Source: Dysgonomonas sp. ZJ279 (GTDB lineage Bacteria > Bacteroidota > Bacteroidia > Bacteroidales > Dysgonomonadaceae). Taken from it: 64,000 bases of DNA. The stretch spans positions 744,001 through 808,000 of the forward strand of contig NZ_JAAKEL010000001.1 in assembly GCF_011039205.1 (NCBI RefSeq), read 5' to 3'. Below, piece by piece: positions 46,440 through 55,700 of this stretch; position 1 is the first letter of the stretch; the number at the start of each line of letters is the position of its first letter. The translations under genes and the position numbers were made by a program. The notes under the pieces are model-generated. The model was not told the origin of the DNA and did no database searches. It saw only the letters and a program-made list of their open reading frames with translations.

Positions 46440-47624
46440 ATGATTCATTATTTCAATCCGGGACACGAAACGGCAGTTTTAAATAGTTCGCCATATTATA
46501 CTCATCCTGCTAATATCGCAATTTTGCAACGGGAATTGGGGGTTCTTCCGGCTTGGTATGCTACACCGGGCGATGTGGTGCTGGTTGAAGACGAATTGAA
46601 TGAGGAGTTTGTTTCTTATCTATCCGAAAATCTTGGTTTTAAGATAGAAGCTATTACCCGTGACCGCTTGAAAAAATATAAGATGCAGGATATTCTTCTA
46701 TGGGGTATTTCTCCTCAGTCCATCAATGTCTTTGAAGAAATTAATAAGGAATATCATCAGGAGTTGAAACTTCCTGTTTGGAAAGAATCATACGCCTATC
46801 TCAATAGTCGGCAGGCGGCACGAGACTGTTTGGAAGAGCTGCTTAGACAATTACCTCAAATATCATCATCTATCATTCCTCATTTTTATACCAATCTCGA
46901 AGATATTGAGCAAGTGGTAGAAGCTTCACCTTTTCAGCTATTGGCAAAAGCTCCGTTCTCTTCATCGGGTAGGGGACTACTTCGACTGCCTATCGGTGGT
47001 CTGACTCGTACTGAAAGGCAAATATTGCACGGCATTCTTAAAAAGCAAGGTACGCTATCAATTGAGCGATTATTAGATAAAGAGGTCGATTTTGCCATGG
47101 AATTTATGTCTGATGGGAAGGGTAAAGTGGAATTTGCAGGATATTCTTTGTTTGCTACTAACGTAAAAGGTGCTTATTTGGGTAATTATATCGATTCACA
47201 AGAAAATATCGAGAAGCAGTTAGCCGATAAGATATCGTTGGCTTTGTTGGATGATGTAAAATCGGAGTTGATAAGTATTCTGTCAGAGAAATATGCTTAC
47301 GAATATAAAGGGTGTATAGGTGTAGATATGCTTATCTATACAGATGAGAATAGCTATGCGTTGCAGCCTTGCCTCGAAATAAATATGCGCTACAATATGG
47401 GCTTTATGGTTATTCAGTTAATCGAAAAATATATTTCGTTGGGGAGGAAAGGCTTCTTTCACATCGATTTTAGTTCAAAGGATGGCGAGATATACGAAAA
47501 ACATACACAAATGCAATTCGATCACCCTACACGATTTAAGGATAAAAAGTTATTATCCGGCTACCTGCCACTCTGCCCAGTTAATGAGGATAGTCACTAT
47601 TGGGCTTACGTCTTGCTTGAGTAA
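46440..47624 (+). CDS. Divergent ATP-grasp-like protein of unknown function
   Basis: A 394-residue cytoplasmic protein that I do not recognise by name, starting MIHYFNPGHETAVL. Three features suggest an ATP-grasp enzyme. FQLLAKAPFSSSGRGLLRL (about 161-179) resembles the lysine plus Gly/Ser-rich nucleotide loop. ESLFATN-like strands follow. CLEINMRYNMGF (about 310-321) matches the Glu-x-Asn-x-Arg metal-binding signature. ATP-grasp enzymes ligate an acid to an amine or thiol using ATP; the substrate cannot be predicted. It abuts the convergent rRNA/tRNA methyltransferase gene, with its stop ending one base before the other gene's stop. Confidence 0.6.
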   Translation: MIHYFNPGHETAVLNSSPYYTHPANIAILQRELGVLPAWYATPGDVVLVEDELNEEFVSYLSENLGFKIEAITRDRLKKYKMQDILLWGISPQSINVFEEINKEYHQELKLPVWKESYAYLNSRQAARDCLEELLRQLPQISSSIIPHFYTNLEDIEQVVEASPFQLLAKAPFSSSGRGLLRLPIGGLTRTERQILHGILKKQGTLSIERLLDKEVDFAMEFMSDGKGKVEFAGYSLFATNVKGAYLGNYIDSQENIEKQLADKISLALLDDVKSELISILSEKYAYEYKGCIGVDMLIYTDENSYALQPCLEINMRYNMGFMVIQLIEKYISLGRKGFFHIDFSSKDGEIYEKHTQMQFDHPTRFKDKKLLSGYLPLCPVNEDSHYWAYVLLE

Positions 47625-48377
47625 TCACATGCTTCTCCTTCTGAACTCGGCGCAAATAATAGCTGTTGCAATTGCTACATTAAGCGATTCGGATGTTGCC
47701 TGACCAACAGGGTAATTGGGGATATATAATTTCTTATTAATCAGTTTTTCTATTTCGGGGCGAATGCCGTTACCTTCATTTCCCATCACAATAATACCAT
47801 TCGGAGTAATATCCTGGTCATACATGTTTTCGCCATCTAGTAGAGTGCCATAGATCGGCAGATGTTCATTCTCTTGCAGAAAAGCGGCTAAGTCTACATA
47901 ATTAATAGTTACTCTGGCTAAAGCCCCCATCGTAGCTTGCACGGTTTTAGGGTTATATATGTCAGCGGTATCTATCGAACAAAAAATATGCTTGATACCA
48001 TACCAATCGGCAAGACGGATAATTGTACCTAGATTACCGGGATCTTGTATGCCGTCGAGGGCAAGATATAGTTCACTGTCTGGTTTTATATCATTGTCTG
48101 ATTGTGGTTGATAGAAAACAGCTAATACCTGTTGCGGAGTTTTGAGGAAACTGGCTTGTGATAGTTCACTATCACTGGCTTCAACTATTTCTTCAATATT
48201 TCTTATGTCAATCTCCTGTAAGAAGTCTTTAGTAGCTACAAGTAGCTGACATTTCATGCAGGTGAGTAATTCACCAACCATCTTATTACCTTCGGCAACA
48301 AAAGTTCCATATTCGGATCTGTATTTTTTCTCTTTCAGAGAGCGGATATATTTTAGCTTGTTCTTGCTCAGGCTCAT
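47625..48377 (-). CDS. SpoU/TrmH-family RNA 2'-O-methyltransferase
   Basis: A 250-residue SPOUT methyltransferase. An N-terminal substrate-binding domain (about 1-90, KYIRSLKEKKYR) is followed by the knotted catalytic domain with motif 1 DPGNLGTIIRLADWYG (about 112-127), motif 2 IIVMGNEGNGI (about 195-205) and motif 3 IPNYPVGQATSESLNVAIATAI (about 219-240). It methylates a ribose 2'-OH in rRNA or tRNA using SAM; the target nucleotide is unknown. Runs opposite to the TamL-like gene at 48893, with the VOC gene upstream by 9 bases. Confidence 0.92.
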   Translation of the reverse strand: MSLSKNKLKYIRSLKEKKYRSEYGTFVAEGNKMVGELLTCMKCQLLVATKDFLQEIDIRNIEEIVEASDSELSQASFLKTPQQVLAVFYQPQSDNDIKPDSELYLALDGIQDPGNLGTIIRLADWYGIKHIFCSIDTADIYNPKTVQATMGALARVTINYVDLAAFLQENEHLPIYGTLLDGENMYDQDITPNGIIVMGNEGNGIRPEIEKLINKKLYIPNYPVGQATSESLNVAIATAIICAEFRRRSM

Positions 48378-48386
48378 TCTCAGCTC

Positions 48387-48782
48387 TTATTTGTAGATAA
48401 CTTCTAAACGGTTGTTTTCGGGATCAATAGTCTCAAATTCGTAATAGCCATCGCCGCTTGTTCGTGGGCCTCGTAATATCTGGTAACCGGCTTCTGCCAA
48501 TTGTTTGGCTTTAGCATCTACTTCGTCTTTCGAATCTACCGAAAAGGCTAAGTGTATCAGTCCTTTATATTGAAGGTTTATAATGTCATTCTTGTTGTCC
48601 GGTATGTCTGATCTATGCATTATCTCCAATCTGGCACCCGATTCGAAGGATAAAAAATAACTACTGAAATGAGTTGTTTCATTGACATATATACTGTTAG
48701 GTGCAGCATCGAAAAATTGTACGTAATACTCTTTCAATTTTTCCAAATTATTAGTCCAAATGGCAGCATGATCTAGTTTCAT
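48387..48782 (-). CDS. VOC-family (glyoxalase-like) protein
   Basis: A 131-residue single-domain VOC protein with two beta-alpha-beta-beta-beta modules. LDHAAIWTNNLEKLKEYY opens the first and GLIHLAFSVDSKDEVDAKAKQL the second. Metal ligands are likely His4, a middle Glu, His81 and the late Glu in FETIDPENNRLEVIY. Members isomerise, lyse or dioxygenate small compounds; the substrate is unknown. Downstream by 9 bases lies the methyltransferase gene. Confidence 0.85.
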   Translation of the reverse strand: MKLDHAAIWTNNLEKLKEYYVQFFDAAPNSIYVNETTHFSSYFLSFESGARLEIMHRSDIPDNKNDIINLQYKGLIHLAFSVDSKDEVDAKAKQLAEAGYQILRGPRTSGDGYYEFETIDPENNRLEVIYK

Positions 48783-48892
48783 AGTGAAATATCTGTTTTA
48801 ATTTCTTTTTTACAACAAATCTACGAAAAGAAACAATTAAAATGATAAATTTGTCGTTCATTTCAGAAATCTGTTTGTACTAGTTGATAGTA

Positions 48893-51295
48893 ATGAGGGT
48901 TAAGGTAATCATTTTTTCAGTTATAATCATTCTTTCATGTTTGTTATTCCAAGCATGTAAGTCCACTAAGTTTGTGCCCGACGGGAAATACTTACTGGCT
49001 AGTGCTGAGGTGAAAAGTGATACAAAATCCATTTCTGCATGGGAGCTTAATACTTATATAAAACAAAAACCCAATTTTAAAACATTTGAAGTATTCAAGC
49101 TGCCTTTATCTATATATAATCTTTCGGGGCACGATTCTACAAAGTGGGTTAATAAAAAATTGCGCCATGCAGGCGAACCTCCCGTAATTTATGATAGTAC
49201 CCAAGTCGACCATACTGTTGTCGATCTTAAGCGTATTATGACTAATAGAGGATATTTGAATGCAGAGGTGTCGCCTATTATAACCCTTAGGGGTAAGCGT
49301 GCGCGAATCATATACGATATAAAAGCAGGCAAGCCATATAAGATAGATGATTATATTATTGATGTAAAGGAAACTACGATTAACAAGGAGTTATTGCCAA
49401 CTTTCCCTTCAAAAAGTTTTAAAAGAAATGAGTTTGGGTCTGATACTGTGGTTTTCAGCCTCGATAGTATTCTGTATCGTAACTCGCTGGTTCATAGAAA
49501 CTCAAGATTCGATTTGGATATGCTGGATCAGGAGCGTGATCGGATAACATCTCTATTTAGACGTAACGGTTATTATGCGTTCAACAAAGAATACATAGGT
49601 TTTGTAGCAGATACAACTTTGGGCAACAATAAAGTAGAATTAGAATTAAGCATATATCCATTTACCCAACGTGCGCAGAATGGTCAGACGACAGAAACCC
49701 CCCATCGTCAGTATGAGGTTACAGGAGTTGACTTGTATGTTGATTTTAATCCGATAGAAATAGGTGATATAAGTAGCTATGAGCCAACAAGTATTTACGA
49801 GAAGGATGGTTATCGTATTCTTTATGGAGAAAGAGGTGAGTATATCAAACCTTATGTAATACTCAATAATTGTTTTATTCGTCCGGGAGAATTGTATAAC
49901 GAAAATATGACTGCCCTGACCTACAGTGCTTTATCGCAGTTACGTATATTGAAGAATGTAAATATAAGTTATGCTGAGTATTGGGAAAATGATTCTACCA
50001 AGTTGCGCTGTATAATTACTTGTATTCCGGATAAGAAACAGGGGATATCTACTGAATTGGAAGGTACTAACTCTAAAGGTTCCTTTGGTGTAGGCGCCGG
50101 GATAGGATATTTACATCGTAATATATTCAGGGGATCAGAGCAGTTTAATGTTCGTTTGCGTGGATCTTATGAAGCTATTACCCCTAATTTCTCAAGTTTC
50201 AAGGATAATTATTTCGAAATAGGTGGGGAGACTTCTCTAACGTTTCCTCGTTTTATGTTTCCCTTGTTGGATCGGGATTTCAGACAACGCATACATGCTA
50301 CAACACAACTCACAGGTAATTATACTTACCAAAGAAGACCTGGATTTTTCAGTAGAACAGTGTTGTCTTCAGGAGTTAAATACACATGGCAGGATAGGCG
50401 ACGTTCTTCTATCCGGCATATTATTGACCTCATAGATGTAAGCTATATACGTGTACCCGAAAGTAAATTAGACACTACCTTTAGAAATAATTTGTCGGAA
50501 GCAGCATTCCGGTACAGTTTTACAAATCAATTTATAATGAGTGCCGGTTATACATTCTCTAAAACGAATGCCAACAATACTAATAAACTAATGCCGTCTG
50601 TTTATTCTCTTCGGGCTTCCATAGAGTCGGCTGGTAATGTCCTAGCATTGGCCGCAATAATAGCCGATACAAAAAAAGAATCAGGCTCGCGTCAAATATT
50701 TGGTACTAACTTTGCTCAATATCTTAAAGGAACATTCGACTATAGCAAAACTTATACTCTTGATGAGAAAAATTCAATAGCATGGCACGTAGGTGGTGGA
50801 TTAGCATATCCTTACGGAAATTTCAGCCAAATCCCTATCGAAAAGCGATTCTTCTCGGGTGGAGCAAATAATGTGAGAGGATGGGCTGTGCGAGAACTTG
50901 GCCCGGGATCTTTTTATGCTAAGGACGAAAAGAAAGATAATTTCTATTATCACTCAGGAGAAATGCGTATGGATGCGAATATCGAATACCGGAGCAAGTT
51001 ATTTTGGATTCTGGAGTTGGGAGCTTTTATCGATGCCGGAAATATATGGACTGTAAAGGGATATGAAGGTCAGGAACAGGGACAGTTTCAAATTAACACT
51101 TTCTATAAAGAAATAGCTGCGGCTTGGGGACTGGGGATTCGTCTCAATTTTGATTTTGTACTGATTCGCCTTGATGCTGGCTGGAAAGCTTACGATCCGT
51201 CTGATAATCCAAATACGAGAAGATGGCCTATATCGGAACCTTATAAATTCAAGAAGAATGTGGCTTGGCACATTGCTGTCGGTTATCCATTCTGA
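48893..51295 (+). CDS. BamA/TamA-family lipoprotein (TamL-like)
   Basis: An 800-residue Omp85-family protein. A lipobox (LLFQAC, Cys at about residue 22) ends the signal peptide, so the protein is a lipoprotein, as described for TamL of Bacteroidetes. Residues about 30-370 form POTRA-type domains. Residues about 390-800 are the D15/BamA barrel, with the RGWAVRELGPG block (about 655-667) and the final Phe of AVGYPF. It probably helps insert outer-membrane proteins or glycolipids together with a TamB partner, which is not next to it here. A TTG three codons earlier is possible; I use the ATG at 48893. Confidence 0.88.
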   Translation: MRVKVIIFSVIIILSCLLFQACKSTKFVPDGKYLLASAEVKSDTKSISAWELNTYIKQKPNFKTFEVFKLPLSIYNLSGHDSTKWVNKKLRHAGEPPVIYDSTQVDHTVVDLKRIMTNRGYLNAEVSPIITLRGKRARIIYDIKAGKPYKIDDYIIDVKETTINKELLPTFPSKSFKRNEFGSDTVVFSLDSILYRNSLVHRNSRFDLDMLDQERDRITSLFRRNGYYAFNKEYIGFVADTTLGNNKVELELSIYPFTQRAQNGQTTETPHRQYEVTGVDLYVDFNPIEIGDISSYEPTSIYEKDGYRILYGERGEYIKPYVILNNCFIRPGELYNENMTALTYSALSQLRILKNVNISYAEYWENDSTKLRCIITCIPDKKQGISTELEGTNSKGSFGVGAGIGYLHRNIFRGSEQFNVRLRGSYEAITPNFSSFKDNYFEIGGETSLTFPRFMFPLLDRDFRQRIHATTQLTGNYTYQRRPGFFSRTVLSSGVKYTWQDRRRSSIRHIIDLIDVSYIRVPESKLDTTFRNNLSEAAFRYSFTNQFIMSAGYTFSKTNANNTNKLMPSVYSLRASIESAGNVLALAAIIADTKKESGSRQIFGTNFAQYLKGTFDYSKTYTLDEKNSIAWHVGGGLAYPYGNFSQIPIEKRFFSGGANNVRGWAVRELGPGSFYAKDEKKDNFYYHSGEMRMDANIEYRSKLFWILELGAFIDAGNIWTVKGYEGQEQGQFQINTFYKEIAAAWGLGIRLNFDFVLIRLDAGWKAYDPSDNPNTRRWPISEPYKFKKNVAWHIAVGYPF

Positions 51296-51459
51296 TATAT
51301 AATGAACTAAGAATTGGTTTTAATAAATTGGTACTCACAATCTTTTTACAGATTTTAGTTGAGTATATATACTTCAAACTACTATAGAAACATGGCATAT
51401 ATCCGTGATATTCTCAACTACTACATGTGATTCACTCCTACGAAGAAATTGAAATATAA

Positions 51460-51497
51460 TAAAAAAGGTTGCCATGAAAAATGGCAACCTTTTTTAT
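51460..51497. terminator. Bidirectional terminator
   Basis: AAAAAAGGTTGCCAT pairs with ATGGCAACCTTTTTT across a GAAAA loop. It serves the DUF1573 gene and may serve the TamL-like gene. The rest of the 51296-51520 gap holds nothing recognisable. Confidence 0.9.
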
Positions 51498-51520
51498 TAT
51501 ATTATGCAATACTTATTCTC

Positions 51521-51916
51521 TTATCTTTTACGAATAACTTCTCCTTTGATAGTCAATACGTAAACTTCGTCAGGAACGTTCGAAAATATCGTTACTTTCT
51601 TATCAAAAACGCCGGGACGTCCTGTAGTAGAGAATGTAACTTTTATTTTACCTTCTTTACCCGGTAAAATAGGCTCCTTAGTATAATCAGGTGTTGTACA
51701 TCCGCAAGTTGTTTGCACTCGTTGAATCACAAGAGGGGCATCACCGTTATTTTTAAATACAAATTCGCAACTTACAGTTCCTACACTTTCTTCGACCTTG
51801 CCGAAATCATGCACCTCGTTTGTAAATGTAGCTTTAGGAGCTTTCTTTCCATTTTGTGCAGCAATAAAGCCAGTAGAAAGAATTAAAGCCAATAAAATAA
51901 AACTAATTTTTTTCAT
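51521..51916 (-). CDS. DUF1573 exported protein
   Basis: A 131-residue protein with a signal peptide (about 1-20, ending FIAAQ) and one DUF1573 domain, an Ig-like beta sandwich. The core HDFGKVEESVGTVSCEFVFKN lies near residues 36-56, and TTCGCTTPDY near 69-78 is the conserved CGC site. Many Bacteroidales carry one or two of these. They are outer-membrane or periplasmic and of unknown function. A TACATTTG -7 box lies on the complement at 51986-51993. Confidence 0.85.
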   Translation of the reverse strand: MKKISFILLALILSTGFIAAQNGKKAPKATFTNEVHDFGKVEESVGTVSCEFVFKNNGDAPLVIQRVQTTCGCTTPDYTKEPILPGKEGKIKVTFSTTGRPGVFDKKVTIFSNVPDEVYVLTIKGEVIRKR

Positions 51917-51985
51917 ATATCTAAATTTCGAATGTGTTACTCAATTAATTAATGTATATCCCTTATTTGTGAATAAATTAACACA

Positions 51986-51993
51986 CAAATGTA
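51986..51993 (-). promoter_or_regulatory. -7 promoter box of the DUF1573 gene
   Basis: The complement reads TACATTTG (TAnnTTTG), 70 bases before the ATG. Confidence 0.45.
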
Positions 51994-52078
51994 CTAATAA
52001 ATATGAAACTCGTTAAGGAATTTACAAAATTTGACATTATAGGTATGATTTATATATTCTGATTGTTTTTTAAAATGA

Positions 52079-52729
52079 TCAAGTATATATCCACATCAAG
52101 ACTGGTTTCTTGGTCTCTTTAAGTAGTGCATCCATTTTTCGCATAACCTCATCCGATATAACAGGACATCCTTGGCTATACCCTAATGGTAAATGTGATG
52201 GATAAATTTCTTCATTAGGTACCCTGTCAAAAGAATGAAGTACAACTATTCGTTGAAAGGCATTATCGTTTGTCTTATCAAGTCCGTGCATCTTGTAATG
52301 CACGTTGATCCCCCATTGGCTATAAGCACGAGCACCTAATTTGTAGCGACCTAACGACGAACAATAACTGCCTTCAGTGTTACTGAAAACAGGCTTTGAT
52401 TGAGTGCTTTTTTTGCCATAACCGTGACAGCACAAACTACTGTACTTAATGGTATCATTCTTATAGTCCCACACAAAGAAGCGGTTTTTACCCGAATGAA
52501 TACTGAAATCGATTAAAACACAGTAGTCTGTGCTAAATCCCTTTTCTTTGCTAAAAGCCTTTGCTGAATCTGCCTTTATCTTTAATCTGTCAAAAGCCAC
52601 TTTTCGCTCTTTTTCCATTTCTTCTTTTTTTGCATCCTCTGATGAAAATACAGATTTTACATCCGAATTACATCGAACAAATGATAAGCACGTAATAGTT
52701 AGTAGTGTAAGTAGTGTTAGTTTTCTCAT
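52079..52729 (-). CDS. L,D-transpeptidase-type lipoprotein (YkuD_2 domain)
   Basis: A 216-residue protein with a lipoprotein signal (FVRC, Cys at about residue 20) and a murein L,D-transpeptidase catalytic domain of the YkuD_2 type. Its active-site elements are visible: VLHSFDR (about 161-167), LGYSQGCPVIS with the nucleophile Cys at about residue 188, and KPVLMWIYT at the C-terminus. It would cross-link or modify peptidoglycan, or attach proteins to it, from the periplasm. Its ATG overlaps the stop of the giant macroglobulin gene by one base (TAATG), so it is translated with that gene. Confidence 0.82.
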   Translation of the reverse strand: MRKLTLLTLLTITCLSFVRCNSDVKSVFSSEDAKKEEMEKERKVAFDRLKIKADSAKAFSKEKGFSTDYCVLIDFSIHSGKNRFFVWDYKNDTIKYSSLCCHGYGKKSTQSKPVFSNTEGSYCSSLGRYKLGARAYSQWGINVHYKMHGLDKTNDNAFQRIVVLHSFDRVPNEEIYPSHLPLGYSQGCPVISDEVMRKMDALLKETKKPVLMWIYT

Positions 52730-55700
52730 TATTTATCTTTTACAATTATTTTATTCCCTGCTGTATGCGAAGTAAACTCGGGAGCATAAAGGCATTGAAT
52801 CGTAGTGATTCCATTTGTATATTCGCCCGTTCTATTCACATATACAGGATATTCAAGTACATAAGTTCCTTTAGGTAGATTGTCGAAATAGAAGATTGTC
52901 GATGCATCTTTCGTTGTCTGGTAATATAGTAAACTATTTTGCCATCTTGTGCCCGATAGTGCTTGCAATGGTTCGAAACAGGATGCGCGCATATCTTTCA
53001 ATTGTACAAACTCCATATCATTATTAGCTCTAACAGTCAGACGAATTATTACTTTGTCACCAACATTCAATGGATTGCCATCGGTTATTTGTTGCAACGA
53101 TTTTCCGGTAGTGCTTACTACTTCTTTAAATAACTGTTTCTCAATATTCAGATCTCCCCCTTGCGATGTAATTTTATTCATATCTTCGAAATATTGCCAG
53201 TATAGAGCTCCATACGATGGATGGCTATTTTCGTTTATTACTTCTACTTTGCTCAAGTCACTTGTTATTTCGGATTTATTCCATGTCGTTTTTATATAAC
53301 CTGTACCTAATTCTTTATTATCAACATCAATTTTAGTTCCACCTACAGTGATGCTGATAGGCGTTTCTTCTGCTGTAAACCAATTGCTTCCTGTGCTTAA
53401 GAGTGCATTGATGGCGTCGATAGTGGCATGAGTCGATTCCCATTCCTGAGTTTGCTTTTGCTTAATCAGCCATTTTTTCATCAGATCCATATCTTTATCA
53501 CTCGCTCCGTTTTCTTTCAGTGCATTCATAAGAAATGTATGTGTGCTGACAGCAGACATCGACAAAAATACTTGATTCCTGTTGTTTGGCCAGTACATAC
53601 CTAATTTACTATCGATTTTTGAATATTCTTTAATCGATTTCGCAATTTTTGTTGCTAAATCTTTATCTCCATTTTGTTTGAGTAGTACAGCTAATATCGA
53701 CGATTCATATAGGTCCAGGTTTGTCCAGTTCTTACTGGCAATAGATGTATAAAATCTTTCAGCATCACGGGCATCTTTGTCGATAGGAATATCGCGGTAA
53801 TATGAGCGTACAAATAAGTATTCGAGCTGGCTGGTCGATATTTTTGTTATTTTCTCCCAATCTTTATTATTTGTTTTCAAATTTTTGAAATCGTTGCTTA
53901 TTTGAGTGTCCAGATACTTAAGGGCGCTCATCTGCATTTCTTTTATTTGTGATGGATATTCTACCTGGCCTACTAACTGCAATTGAGAATAACCATATAA
54001 AATATATTGTGTAACACTTCTGCTGGTTCCCATACCTTTATACCAACTCCAGCCACCTTCGCTGGTTTGCAGTTCAACTAATTTATTGGTTGAACTGTTT
54101 GTTAACTGTTCTGTATTATTCCAGTCGAATAATAGCGATAAGCGTTGCATTTGTTCTGTTTCGTTTTTAGCATCCATCACCCATGGCGTTTCTTCTAACA
54201 GAACGTTTTTGAGTTCTTCATTCTTCAGTAATTTCGAAACAAGGGTTTCTGTACTCTCATTTTGCATTTTCCAGGCTTCTATAATAGCCGGAACCTTAGG
54301 GTATTGTCTGGCAATAGACGCTCCTAACGAGTTTGAATAGTAACTGGCAAACCAGCTTACCGCGTTCTCAGTCGATGGATTGGTCATAGTCGGCAATGAT
54401 TGTATGGCATACCATGCAGGATTACTGGCATACTCCAATGTCAACCTGTAGTTACTTAACGATTCAGATTTATTATCCCTCAATTTATCGAAAACAAAGG
54501 TGTTAACACCTTTTTCTGTTACATCGAAAGGCATACTCTCGGTAACTAGCATACTGTTTGGTAATACAACTAATGCGTGTTGTTCTCCATCACTGAATGT
54601 TTTACTTTGTGCCACAATGCGGCAACCGATGAATTCAAGATTAGTCGGTACATCGAATGTCCAGCTAGCTGAGGTCGATGCATCCTTTTCGATGGAAAAT
54701 GCTTGGTTCTGATTCGCAATCTTCAGATAAATGACCTTATCTGTAATTGGGTTGAAAAACTCAATACCTACCTTTCCTTTAATTCCTGTTTCTGACAAAT
54801 TAGATATTTTAGTGGATATAGTAGTCTTATCTCCCTGGCGTATAAAGCGTGGCATATTAGGTGTTATCATTAGCTTCTTCTGTGTCACTACGGTTTTTTC
54901 TACATCTCCGGATCTGCCGCCCTTGTCATGAGCAAGAATTCTGAATCGCCATGAAGTATTACTATCAGGGACGGTGAATGAAATAAGAGTTTCACCTTTT
55001 TTATTAGTTAGTAGTTGGGGGTAGAAAAAAGCTGTTTCGTTAAAATTTTTTCTGATCTGAGGTGTTTCGCTTGGCATCTTTTCAGGCATTAAGGCGTCTT
55101 GAACCTCTCCGCCGACAGCTTTACTGCGATACATGGTACTTTCGACTGCTACTTTATGACTCTTCAACTTTGCTATATCAACACTATGTTTATCATCGCT
55201 CAGTGGTATAAACCAATTTAGCTTATCAAATGTATTACCGGATATCAGATTATATACCCAATCTATTTGGGGCTGATTATAACCACGTAATCTTATTTTT
55301 GTTGGGCTAAAACGCCATGAATTAGTGTCAAGAATATTGAAATTAATCGGATATATAACCTCTTTCTGGATTGACGGACGGTTTAGATACCAGACATTCG
55401 GCTGAGTAATTTTATCGAGCGAAATATCATACATCGAAGCCAATAGTTCTGCTATTGCGGGTTCAGAATTACTATTTGCGACACTAATAGTCCATGTTTC
55501 TTTGCTGCCCGGAAGAAGTTTATCTCTGAATACATCTAGCTTTATTGTGAGATTATTATCTATCTTCTCCTCTTTCTTGGAAAGTAATATGTCGTTATTC
55601 TCGAACTTACCATCTTTTATTGAAGTAAATGACATATAAACATTATCGCCGTATTCATCTTTATACGGAACCTCGAAAGATTGATTAGTATCACTAAGAT

